This document shows positions 1 to 6,182 of a DNA stretch of 8,852 bases, piece by piece. Origin of the DNA: Phenylobacterium sp. (lineage in GTDB: Bacteria; Pseudomonadota; Alphaproteobacteria; Caulobacterales; Caulobacteraceae); assembly GCA_028290925.1 (NCBI GenBank), contig JAQGIX010000388.1:1-8852 (forward strand), given 5' to 3'. The notes below the pieces were generated by a model, which saw only the letters and a program-made list of their open reading frames with translations, was not told the DNA's origin and ran no database searches. The stretch's first letter is position 1, and every line of letters starts with the position of its first letter. The position numbers and the translations under genes are program-made.

Positions 1-336
1 GATCTCCGCGCGGCCGAACTCCCGCGCGTGGCCGCCTTCGACGGCGCCCCCAAGCTGGGCGGCCATGGTCATCTCGCCGTAGCAGATGCCGAGCACCGGT
101 ACGCCGAGCTCGAAGACCTTCTGCGGAGCCGATGGGCTCTCGGCCTCGTGCACGCTGGCCGGGCCACCGGACAGGATCACCGCCTTGGGCCGGAAGTCGT
201 CCAGCAGCGGCTCGACCTTGTCGTAGGGATGGATCTCGCAATAGACGCCGCTCTCGCGCAGCCGCCGGGCGATCAGCTGGGTCACCTGGCTGCCGAAATC
301 GACGATCAGGACGCGTTCATGTGCGGCTTCGGTCAT
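1..336 (-). CDS. guaA: GMP synthase (glutamine-hydrolysing), N-terminal part, cut by window edge
   Basis: GMP synthase aminates XMP to GMP with ATP and glutamine, the last step of guanine nucleotide synthesis in the cytosol. The 112 visible residues are the start of the class I glutamine amidotransferase domain: RVLIVDFGSQVTQLIARR at residues 8-25, ILSGGPASV at 54-62 and VLGICYGEMTM at 81-91, with Cys85 as the expected nucleophile, then an HAREFGRAEI stretch at 103-112. The rest of this domain and the whole ATP-pyrophosphatase part lie beyond position 1. The ATG at 336-334 has a GGAG four bases upstream, and only 9 bases separate it from the stop of the methyltransferase gene, so it is probably the last visible gene of the guaB cluster. 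One oddity is that the usual C-x-G-x-Q has Met in place of Gln at residue 89. The family assignment is secure. Confidence 0.96.
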   Translation of the reverse strand, partial: MTEAAHERVLIVDFGSQVTQLIARRLRESGVYCEIHPYDKVEPLLDDFRPKAVILSGGPASVHEAESPSAPQKVFELGVPVLGICYGEMTMAAQLGGAVEGGHAREFGRAEI

Positions 337-345
337 GGGGCTCCG

Positions 346-1623
346 TTAGCGGGGTTTCTCAAGCACGGCGACGAAAAACCCGTCGGTCCCGGCGGTGCGG
401 GGTGACAGGCGCAGATAGCGGTCAGCGGTCAGGTGCTTTTCGAGGTTGGGATCGGCCGTGGCGGGCGCGACGGCGAACTCGGGATGGCCCGCGAGGAAGG
501 CCGCCACGCGGTCCTCGTCCTCCTCCGGCAGCACCGAGCAGGTGACGTAGACGAGCCGGCCGCCCGGCTTCACGAAGGCCGCGCCCTCCTCCAGCACCTG
601 GTCCTGGTCGGCCATGCGCCGGGCCAGCGTCTCCGGGGTCAGCCGCCACTTGGTGTCGGGGTGGCGGCGCCAGGAGCCGGAGCCCGAGCAGGGCGCGTCG
701 ATGAACACCAGGTCCATCTTGGCCTCCAGGCCCTTCAGCGGCTCGGGATTGACCGGCGAGCGGACCTGCAGGTTGCGCACGCCCGCGCGGTCGGCGCGGC
801 GGATGGTGTCGGTGAGCCGGCGGGCGTCGGAATCGTAGGCGTAGATCTGGCCGGTCGAGCCCATGGCGGCGGCCAGCGCGAGGGTCTTGCCGCCACCGCC
901 GGCGCAGAGGTCCAGCACCTGCTTCTTCGCCACATCGCCGGCCGAGGCGGCGGCGATCTGCGAGCCCAGGTCCTGCACCTCGAACCAGCCCTTGGAGAAC
1001 TGCGGGATGGTCTCCACCGCGCCCGCGCGGGTCATGGGATCGGGCGCGGCGATGCGGAGCGCGGTCGCCAGCACGCCGGTCGGCTGGGCGCCGACCGAGA
1101 CCAGGGCCTTGAGGGCGCGGGCCGGATCGGTTTTCAGCAGGTTGACCCGCAGGTCGACCGGCGCGCGCTCGGCGAGCGCCGCGCCCTCCTCCGCCCGAGC
1201 CTCGCCGAAGGCCCGTTCCAGCGAGGCGTCGAGCCAATCGGGATAGTCGCCGCGCACGGCCGGCGGGGCCTCGGCGAGGTCGCGGGGGTCGGCCAAAGCC
1301 TGGCGCTCGGGCTCGGTCAGGACGCCCGGACCGTGGGCCTCGTCCTCCGCGGCCTCGGCGATGCGCGCGATCGGCCAGTCCCAGAGGAACCTGAGCGTGC
1401 CGAGCACCGCCGCGCGGGGGCTTTCCTCGCCCATCCGCCAGGCCAGGGACCGGCGCTTGCGCAGCGCATCCAGCGCCAGGCCGGAGACGAAGGCGCGGTC
1501 CTTCGCCCCGGCGTAGCGGGCGCCTTCGCCCCAGGACTTCAGCGCGAGGCGGACAGGCCGGTGGCGGGTCTCGATCTCGGTGAGGACTTCAATCGCCGCA
1601 CCTAAGCGTCCGCCGTCGCGCAA
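346..1623 (-). CDS. rsmB: RsmB/NOP-family SAM-dependent rRNA cytosine-C5 methyltransferase
   Basis: This 425-residue protein is predicted to methylate a cytosine in rRNA. E. coli RsmB makes m5C967 in 16S rRNA; the exact target here is inferred. Visible motifs are the SAM-binding loop DLCAGGGGKT (238-247), motif IV DAPCSGSGSWRRHPD (309-323, Cys312) and motif VI TCSVLPEEDE (361-370, Cys362). The two cysteines are the pair used by m5C enzymes: the motif VI Cys attacks the base and the motif IV Cys aids release. The first ~150 residues are helical and could be a degenerate NusB-like RNA-binding region. The start is a TTG (1623-1621), the only start-type codon near the conserved-looking N-terminus, with GAGAGA five bases upstream. 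It begins 9 bases after the MAPEG stop and ends 9 bases before guaA, so it is almost certainly co-transcribed. A paralogue such as RsmF or a NOP2-like enzyme is the main alternative for the symbol. Confidence 0.88.
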   Translation of the reverse strand: MRDGGRLGAAIEVLTEIETRHRPVRLALKSWGEGARYAGAKDRAFVSGLALDALRKRRSLAWRMGEESPRAAVLGTLRFLWDWPIARIAEAAEDEAHGPGVLTEPERQALADPRDLAEAPPAVRGDYPDWLDASLERAFGEARAEEGAALAERAPVDLRVNLLKTDPARALKALVSVGAQPTGVLATALRIAAPDPMTRAGAVETIPQFSKGWFEVQDLGSQIAAASAGDVAKKQVLDLCAGGGGKTLALAAAMGSTGQIYAYDSDARRLTDTIRRADRAGVRNLQVRSPVNPEPLKGLEAKMDLVFIDAPCSGSGSWRRHPDTKWRLTPETLARRMADQDQVLEEGAAFVKPGGRLVYVTCSVLPEEDEDRVAAFLAGHPEFAVAPATADPNLEKHLTADRYLRLSPRTAGTDGFFVAVLEKPR

Positions 1624-1632
1624 ATCATTCTC

Positions 1633-2037
1633 TCACTGGAAGAAGGCCACGATCACCGTGACGATGCCGACCATGCTGGCGGTCCAGGCGATGGTCCGCA
1701 CCACCGGCAGCCCCATGGCGTAGAGCGGCGTGTAGGCCACCCGGCCGATCACGTACAGCCAGGCCCCGAAGACGGTCTGGCTGCCCGCCTTGCCCGCCAG
1801 CAGCGCCGCGATCAGGGCGGCGGCGAACAGCGGGAAGGTCTCCAGGAAGTTGGCGTAGGCGCGGCTCAACCTCGCCGCCTGCCCGCTCACCGGCCGTGGG
1901 TCGTCGCGCGGGCCGAGCAGCCAGGCGGTGTCGCGGTGCCCGCCGCTGCCGGCCACGGTCGCCCACACCAGATGTATCAAGCCGATGATCACCGCAGCGA
2001 TCAGCAGCTTCAGTTCCGTGCTCGATGTCACGCTCAT
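1633..2037 (-). CDS. MAPEG-family integral membrane protein
   Basis: This is a 134-residue membrane protein of the MAPEG superfamily (membrane-associated proteins in eicosanoid and glutathione metabolism). Four hydrophobic segments are visible at about residues 9-30, 66-84, 88-106 and 113-132, as in the family. The loop after the first helix carries the typical RLSRAYANFLETFPLFAA stretch (Arg56, Arg59, Asn63, Glu66), and the third helix ends in RVAYTPLYAMG before VVRTIAW (Arg114). In eukaryotic members such residues help bind glutathione. Bacterial homologues are mostly uncharacterised, so no substrate can be given. The ATG at 2037-2035 has a strong GGGGGAGG six bases upstream, framed by an inverted repeat listed separately. 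It sits 59 bases after guaB and 9 bases before the rsmB-like TTG, inside the purine cluster, with no obvious functional link to GMP synthesis. Confidence 0.9.
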   Translation of the reverse strand: MSVTSSTELKLLIAAVIIGLIHLVWATVAGSGGHRDTAWLLGPRDDPRPVSGQAARLSRAYANFLETFPLFAAALIAALLAGKAGSQTVFGAWLYVIGRVAYTPLYAMGLPVVRTIAWTASMVGIVTVIVAFFQ

Positions 2038-2061
2038 GGTCGCCTCCCCCGTATGGCGACC
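2038..2061 (-). promoter_or_regulatory. Stem-loop enclosing the ribosome binding site of the MAPEG gene
   Basis: Read on the minus strand, GGTCGCC (2061-2055) and GGCGACC (2044-2038) form a perfect 7-bp stem around the 10-base loop ATACGGGGGA. The purine-rich Shine-Dalgarno is partly in the loop and partly in the 3' arm, and the stem ends directly against the ATG at 2037. Such a fold could limit or tune initiation on this gene within the guaB message. The inverted repeat is directly visible; the regulatory role is inferred. Confidence 0.4.
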
Positions 2062-2096
2062 GGCGCAGGCCGGCCGCGCCTTGCTGGAACGTTACG

Positions 2097-3560
2097 CTAG
2101 ACTGCACTGGGATAATTCGGCGCCTCGCGGGTGATCATCACGTCGTGGACGTGGCTCTCGCGCAGCCCCGCGCCGGTGATGCGGATGAATTTCGCCCGCT
2201 TGCGGAAGATCTCCAGGTCGCTCGCGCCCACATAGCCCATGGCGGCGCGCAGGCCGCCGACCATCTGGTGCAGGATCGGCGCGATCGGCCCCTTGTAGGG
2301 CACCTGGCCCTCGATACCCTCGGGCACCAGCTTGAGGGCGTCGGAGACCTCCTTCTGGAAGTAGCGGTCGGCCGAGCCGCGGGACATGGCGGCCATCGAG
2401 CCCATGCAGCGGTACGACTTGTAGGAGCGGCCCTGGTAGAGGAACACCTCGCCCGGCGCCTCGTCGACGCCCGCGAACACCGAGCCCATCATGGCCACCG
2501 AAGCCCCCATGGCCAGCGCCTTGGCGAGGTCGCCCGAGTACTTGATCCCGCCGTCCGCGATGATCGGCACGTCGGAGCCCGCCGCGGCGCGCACGCTCTC
2601 GGCGATGGCGGTCAGCTGCGGCACGCCCACCCCGGCCACCATCCGCGTGGTGCAGATGGAGCCCGGGCCGATGCCCACCTTCACGGCGTCGGCGCCGGCG
2701 TCGATCAGGGCGCGCGCGCCCTCGTAGGTGGCGACGTTGCCGGCGACGATCTGCACGCGGTTGGTCTCGCGCTTCACCCGCGCCACGGCCCGGGCCACGT
2801 CGATGTTGTGGCCGTGGGCGGTGTCGATGACGACGACGTCGACGCCGGCGTCCACCAGGGCCATGGAGCGCTCATAGCCGGCGTCGCCCACGGTGGAGGC
2901 GGCGGCGACCAACAGGCGGCCCTGGGCGTCCTTGGCGGCGTTGGGGTGCTCCTCGGACTTCTCCATGTCCTTGACGGTGATCAGGCCGACGGCGCGGTAG
3001 GCGTCGTCCACCACGATCAGCCGCTCGATCTTGTGCCGGCGCAGCAGGTCGCGCGCCTCGGCCTGGCTGACGCCCTCGCGGACGGTGACCAGGTTCTCAT
3101 GGGTCATCAGCGCCTTGGCCGGGACGTCGGCGCCGCTCTCGAAGCGCATGTCGCGGTTGGTGAGGATGCCGCAGAGCTTGCCGGTCTTGGGATCGACCAC
3201 CGGGAAGCCGGAGATCTTCCGCCGGGCCTTGATCTCGCGGATCTCGCTCAGCAGGGTTTCGGGATTGATGGTCAGCGGGTTGATCACCATCCCGCTCTCG
3301 TAGCGCTTCACCTCGCGGACCTGATCGGCCTGCTCCTCGACGGTGAGGTTGCGGTGCAGCACCCCGATGCCGCCGTTCTGGGCCATGGCGATGGCCAGCC
3401 GGCTCTCGGTGACGGTGTCCATGGCGGCGGACACCAGGGGTATGTTCAGACTGATCTCGCGCGTGAACCGGGTGGCGACATCCACCTGTGTTGGCATCAC
3501 TTCGGATGCGCCGGGTTCAAGCAAAACATCGTCGAAGGTGAGACCTTCGCGAATCTCCAT
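2097..3560 (-). CDS. guaB: Inosine-5'-monophosphate dehydrogenase
   Basis: IMP dehydrogenase oxidises IMP to XMP with NAD+, the rate-limiting step to GMP. The protein is 487 residues, the usual bacterial length. It starts MEIREGLTFDDVLLEPG; a tandem CBS-domain insert lies at about residues 93-205. The catalytic barrel shows DTAHGH (246-251), the Cys loop GPGSICTTRMVAGVGVPQ (298-315, nucleophile Cys303), ADGGIKYSGD (335-344), and the flap DRYFQ (398-402) with the Arg399-Tyr400 dyad that activates water. GGLRAAMGYVGA (435-446) closes the barrel. The ATG at 3560-3558 is chosen because GAGG lies seven bases upstream and the family's conserved N-terminus begins here; an upstream extension to 3683 would add 41 residues without family character and overlap the divergent gene. 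It heads the minus-strand cluster that ends with guaA. CBS domains in this family bind adenine or guanine nucleotides, so allosteric feedback is likely. Confidence 0.98.
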   Translation of the reverse strand: MEIREGLTFDDVLLEPGASEVMPTQVDVATRFTREISLNIPLVSAAMDTVTESRLAIAMAQNGGIGVLHRNLTVEEQADQVREVKRYESGMVINPLTINPETLLSEIREIKARRKISGFPVVDPKTGKLCGILTNRDMRFESGADVPAKALMTHENLVTVREGVSQAEARDLLRRHKIERLIVVDDAYRAVGLITVKDMEKSEEHPNAAKDAQGRLLVAAASTVGDAGYERSMALVDAGVDVVVIDTAHGHNIDVARAVARVKRETNRVQIVAGNVATYEGARALIDAGADAVKVGIGPGSICTTRMVAGVGVPQLTAIAESVRAAAGSDVPIIADGGIKYSGDLAKALAMGASVAMMGSVFAGVDEAPGEVFLYQGRSYKSYRCMGSMAAMSRGSADRYFQKEVSDALKLVPEGIEGQVPYKGPIAPILHQMVGGLRAAMGYVGASDLEIFRKRAKFIRITGAGLRESHVHDVMITREAPNYPSAV

Positions 3561-3584
3561 AGAGACACCTCGTTTTGCGAGCCG

Positions 3585-3613
3585 GGTATCTTCGGAAAGC
3601 CAGGTCGAGTCAA
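3585..3613 (-). promoter_or_regulatory. Candidate housekeeping promoter of the guaB cluster
   Basis: On the minus strand TTGACT (3613-3608) is followed after exactly 17 bases by GATACC (3590-3585). The -35 matches five of six bases of TTGACA. The -10 is weaker (three of six), but its ATACC core resembles the C-rich -10 elements of Caulobacter housekeeping promoters. Transcription would start near 3578, giving a leader of about 18 bases that contains the guaB Shine-Dalgarno, too short for a riboswitch. A GANTC site (3607-3611) overlaps the -35. Prediction only. Confidence 0.5.
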
Positions 3614-3663
3614 CGCAGGCGGACGGCCGCAGCCGAGGATCGTTCGGATATGATCGGCGCCAC

Positions 3664-4113
3664 ATGAAGATTTCGCGGATCATCGAAGCGCCGCGGCGGG
3701 CCCTCTACGCCGCCTGCATGGACCCGCAGGCGCTGGCCGCGTGGCTGCCGCCGGCCGGCATGCGCGGCGAGATGCACCGGTTCGAGCCCTGGGAAGGCGG
3801 CGGCTACCGGATGACGCTGGCCTACGACCGGCCCTCGCCCGAGGCGCGCGGCAAGACCACCGCCGACAGCGACACCGTCGAGGTGCGGTTCGTGGAGCTG
3901 GTCCCGGACCGGCGGATCGTCCAGGCGGTGGCGTTCGAGACGGACGATCCGGCCTATGGCGGGACGATGACCATGACCTGGAGCTTCGCCGATGCGCCGG
4001 GCGGGACCGAGGTCGCCGTTGTGGTCGAGAATGCGCCGCCGGGCATCTCGGAGGCGGATCACGAGACGGGAATCCGGTCGAGCCTGGAGAACCTGGCGAG
4101 GTTCGTGGGTTAG
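3664..4113 (+). CDS. SRPBCC / AHSA1-like (START-fold) domain protein
   Basis: This 149-residue single-domain protein belongs to the SRPBCC superfamily, close to bacterial AHSA1 (activator of Hsp90 ATPase homologue 1)-like proteins. Seen in order are the opening IIEAPRRALYAACMDPQALAAWLPP, a FEPWEGGGYRMTLAY block at 40-54, FVELVPDRRIV at 76-86, MTMTWSF at 102-108, and the closing helix with ISEADHETGIRSSLENLARFV at 128-148. The fold forms a deep hydrophobic cavity; members bind lipids or small ligands, or are ring cyclases, and this one has no assigned substrate. The ATG at 3664 is chosen because the domain starts there. No good Shine-Dalgarno precedes it, but TATGAT at 3649-3654 lies 9 bases upstream and could be a -10 element of a nearly leaderless message. 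It is divergent from guaB with 103 bases between start codons, and has no same-strand partner. Confidence 0.87.
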   Translation: MKISRIIEAPRRALYAACMDPQALAAWLPPAGMRGEMHRFEPWEGGGYRMTLAYDRPSPEARGKTTADSDTVEVRFVELVPDRRIVQAVAFETDDPAYGGTMTMTWSFADAPGGTEVAVVVENAPPGISEADHETGIRSSLENLARFVG

Positions 4114-4271
4114 GCGGCGCGCGGCTTCGGAGCTTTGTGGGCTGTACCCCCCGGCCCCCGCCGGGTCGCTCGCGACCCGGCAGCCCCCGTCGCTTCGCGA
4201 GCCACCCCCAGCGGGGGTGGATTGGGCCACCTCCCCCTGATCGCGCTTCGCGCTGGGGGAGGATCTTGCGC
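4114..4271. other. Convergent intergenic stretch between SRPBCC gene and rlmE
   Basis: I see no open reading frame of note in these 158 bases. They are dominated by C-runs, G-runs and the palindromes listed separately. There is no T-tract after any hairpin on either strand, so it is not a textbook intrinsic terminator, although the stacked hairpins could stop or protect both converging transcripts. Confidence 0.6.
4160..4262. repeat. Cluster of perfect GC-rich palindromes (REP-like intergenic mosaic)
   Basis: Four inverted repeats follow one another. First, a 9-bp stem GCCGGGTCG/CGACCCGGC with loop CTCG (4160-4181). Second, a small TCGC-TTC-GCGA (4190-4200). Third, CCACCCCC-AGC-GGGGGTGG (4202-4220). 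Fourth, CCTCCCCC/GGGGGAGG (4230-4237 with 4255-4262) enclosing an inner GCGC-TTC-GCGC (4243-4253). The second and fourth share the GC-TTC-GC core. Compact palindromes of this kind scattered between convergent genes are typical of REP/BIME elements in high-GC alphaproteobacteria. That family membership is inferred from appearance; a genome-wide copy count would settle it. Confidence 0.6.
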
Positions 4272-4979
4272 TCAGCGGCCCTTGAAGCCCGTGGCCACGA
4301 GGTAGATCTCCGAGCTCTCCGCCCGGCTGGCCTTGGGCTTGATGGTCTTCACCTGGGCGAAATGGCGCTTCAGCTTGCCGATCACCTCGGCGGTCTCGCC
4401 GCCCTGGAAGGCCTTGGCGACGAACACCCCGCCGGGCTTCAGCACCTCGACGGCGAACTCCACGGCGGCTTCGATCAGGCCGACGATGCGCAGGTGGTCG
4501 GTCTGGCGGTGGCCGACGGTGTTGGGGGCCATGTCGGAGAGCACCACGTCGGGCGCCCCGCCCAGCAGCTGGATGAGCTGCGGGCCGCAGGCCGGGTCGG
4601 TGAAGTCCATCTGCAGGATGTGGGCGGGCGGCAGCGGGCCGACCGGCAGCAGGTCGACGCCGACGATATTGGTCACGCCGCGCTCGAGGGCCACCTGGGT
4701 CCAGCCGCCGGGGGCCAGGCCGAGGTCGACCACCCGGGCGCCGGGGCGCAGGACCCGCAGCTTGTCGTCGATCTCGATCAACTTGTAGGCGGCGCGGGAC
4801 CGGTAGCCGTGGGCGCGGGCCTTGGCGGCGAAGGGGTCGTTGATCTGGCGCTCCAGCCAGGCCTGCTGCGAGGGCGTGCGCTGCTTGGCGGTCTTCAGGC
4901 GCTGCGGCTTGGCGCGGCCGGCCTCGTTGCCGCCCGACGGCGGCTTGACCATGCGCTTGCGGGGCGGTTCGCCGGTCAT
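4272..4979 (-). CDS. rlmE: 23S rRNA 2'-O-methyltransferase (RlmE/RrmJ/FtsJ)
   Basis: RlmE methylates the 2'-hydroxyl of U2552 in the A loop of 23S rRNA in E. coli, late in 50S assembly. This 235-residue protein has the SAM-binding motif VVDLGLAPGGWTQVA (83-97) and all four residues of the K-D-K-E catalytic set: Lys66 in RAAYKLIEID, Asp149 in VLSDMAP, Lys189 in FVAKAFQGG and Glu224 in SSEIYLVATGFK. It is about 25 residues longer than the E. coli enzyme owing to a basic N-terminal tail (residues 1-40, rich in Lys and Arg) that may contact rRNA. The ATG at 4979-4977 follows the ppx stop codon with no base between (TAAATG), so translation is probably coupled and the two genes form an operon. E. 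coli rlmE is heat-shock controlled; nothing here shows that. Confidence 0.95.
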   Translation of the reverse strand: MTGEPPRKRMVKPPSGGNEAGRAKPQRLKTAKQRTPSQQAWLERQINDPFAAKARAHGYRSRAAYKLIEIDDKLRVLRPGARVVDLGLAPGGWTQVALERGVTNIVGVDLLPVGPLPPAHILQMDFTDPACGPQLIQLLGGAPDVVLSDMAPNTVGHRQTDHLRIVGLIEAAVEFAVEVLKPGGVFVAKAFQGGETAEVIGKLKRHFAQVKTIKPKASRAESSEIYLVATGFKGR

Positions 4980-6053
4980 TTAGGCGGCCATCACCGGCGC
5001 GGCGCCGCGCCGCCTGCGCCGCCGCTTGCCGCGGTCCGACATCAGGGACATCAGGATACCCTCGCGCAGGCCGCGGTCGGCGACGCGCACGCGGCTGCAG
5101 GGCCAGAGCTCCTGCACCGCCTGCAGGATGGCGGCGCCGGCCAGCACCAGGTCGGCCCGGTCCGGCCCGATGCAGGGCTGTTCGGCGCGCTGGCGGGCGC
5201 TCAGCGCCAGGAGCCGGCCGGCCGCGGCGTCGCACTCGGCGCGGGTCATCCAGACGCCGTCCACCTTGTTGCGATCATAGCGCGGCAGGTTCAGGTGCAT
5301 GCCCGCCAGGCTGGTGATCGCCCCGGAGGTGCCGATCAGGTGCGCCCGGTCGGCGTCGAACACCGCGCGCAGCGGCTCGGCGCGGCGGAAGGCGGCGATC
5401 TCGACCTTCACGGTGTCGACCATGGCGCGGTACCAGGCCTCGGTGGCCTGCACGCCTTCGGGAAAGCGCTCGGCCAGGGTCACCACGCCCATGGGGATGG
5501 AGAGCCAGGCCCTGACCGGCGGCGTGCCGGTGGGCGGCGCGTCCTTCAGCTCCACCCAGGAGAGTTCCGTCGAGCCGCCGCCGACGTCCACCACCAGGGC
5601 GGCGTCAGCCGTGCGGTCCAGCAGGCTCAGGCAACCGGCCACCGACAGCCGCGCCTCCTCCTGGGGGCTGATGATCTGCAGCTGCAGGCCGGTCTCGATG
5701 GCGACCCGCTCGATGAATTCCGCCCCGTTCTCGGCCATGCGGCAGGCCTGGGTGGCGATGGCGCGCAGGCGCACGACCCGGCGGCGGCGCACCTTCTCGG
5801 CGCTGACCTTCAGGGCCGCCAGGGCCCGCTCCATGGCGGCGTCCGACAGCCGGCCGCTCTGGCCCAGGCCCTCGCCCAGCCGCACGATGCGCGAAAAGGC
5901 TTCCACCACGCGGAAACTGCTCGCGGTCGGGGTGGCGATCAGCAGGCGGCAGTTGTTGGTGCCCAGGTCGAGGGCGGCGTAACAGGGCACGTCCCCCGTC
6001 GACCTGATCCGGCCACGCCCGGAGGCGCCCGGCGCGCGCGGCGCCTCACTCAT
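4980..6053 (-). CDS. Ppx/GppA-family phosphatase (exopolyphosphatase or pppGpp phosphatase), short form
   Basis: This 357-residue protein of the ASKHA-fold Ppx/GppA family hydrolyses terminal phosphates from polyphosphate and/or pppGpp; the sequence does not decide which. Visible motifs are YAALDLGTNNCRLLIA (25-40), SRIVRLGEGL (54-63), a RAIATQACRMAENG segment (96-109), SPQEEARLSVAG (129-140), VVDVGGGSTELSW (154-166), GTSGAITSLAG (at about 240) and the closing VADRGLREGIL. E. coli Ppx and GppA are near 500 residues with a C-terminal HD-like domain; here that domain is absent, as in many alphaproteobacterial members. The protein ends instead in a basic tail with KRRRRRRG, perhaps binding polyanion or RNA. 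The ATG at 6053 leaves a 20-residue extension before the core; its Shine-Dalgarno is weak (GGA ten bases upstream). It is first gene of the pair with rlmE. Confidence 0.93.
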   Translation of the reverse strand: MSEAPRAPGASGRGRIRSTGDVPCYAALDLGTNNCRLLIATPTASSFRVVEAFSRIVRLGEGLGQSGRLSDAAMERALAALKVSAEKVRRRRVVRLRAIATQACRMAENGAEFIERVAIETGLQLQIISPQEEARLSVAGCLSLLDRTADAALVVDVGGGSTELSWVELKDAPPTGTPPVRAWLSIPMGVVTLAERFPEGVQATEAWYRAMVDTVKVEIAAFRRAEPLRAVFDADRAHLIGTSGAITSLAGMHLNLPRYDRNKVDGVWMTRAECDAAAGRLLALSARQRAEQPCIGPDRADLVLAGAAILQAVQELWPCSRVRVADRGLREGILMSLMSDRGKRRRRRRGAAPVMAA

Positions 6054-6078
6054 GGACCGTGTTCCGTCCTTCGCAGGC

Positions 6079-6110
6079 CGCGCCCGACATCCTCAGCGAG
6101 GGCGGGCGCG
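6079..6110 (-). promoter_or_regulatory. Nested hairpin in the ppx/gppA leader
   Basis: CGCGCCCG (6079-6086) pairs perfectly with CGGGCGCG (6103-6110). Inside, CCTC-AGC-GAGG (6091-6101) forms a second stem. If transcription of ppx starts further upstream, as expected, this would be a stable stem-loop in the leader, ending 26 bases before the ATG. No T-tract follows it on the minus strand, so it is not an obvious terminator. The function is unknown. Confidence 0.4.
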
Positions 6111-6158
6111 CCTCATTTCGCTGCAACTGTAGCAAGAGCGGCGGTTTGCCGGAAGCGT

Positions 6159-6182
6159 GGCCTTGAACCCAAGGCCTTGAAC
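6159..6182 (+). repeat. 10-bp direct repeat GGCCTTGAAC upstream of hspQ
   Basis: GGCCTTGAAC occurs at 6159-6168 and again at 6173-6182, one 14-base period apart. The first copy also pairs with its surroundings (GGCCTTG-AACC-CAAGGCC, 6159-6176). Both copies contain CTTGAA, the -35 element of heat-shock sigma-32 promoters, but no good CCCCAT-type -10 follows at the right distance (the best is CTCCCGGT near 6194). It may be a heat-shock promoter remnant, a tandem operator, or chance. Confidence 0.4.

Noticed and set aside
2087..2096. GAACGTTACG near the guaB stop, identical to part of the hspQ palindrome at 6179-6188
   Set aside because: A shared 10-mer is expected by chance many times in a window this long, and the copy at 2087 lacks the second palindrome arm.
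3561..3577. A purine riboswitch in front of guaB
   Set aside because: The predicted leader is only about 18 bases and has no conserved aptamer-like structure.
2025..3653. A 542-codon open frame opposite guaB
   Set aside because: It is a His/Asp/Gly/Val-rich shadow of guaB codons. guaB is unmistakable on the other strand.
3561..3683. A longer guaB start at 3683
   Set aside because: The extra 41 residues have no IMPDH character and would cover the predicted promoter and the start of the divergent gene. The ATG at 3560 has a good Shine-Dalgarno.
6165..6182. An alphaproteobacterial LexA box (GAAC repeated) upstream of hspQ
   Set aside because: The two GAAC copies are 10 bases apart, whereas the alphaproteobacterial LexA site needs 7.
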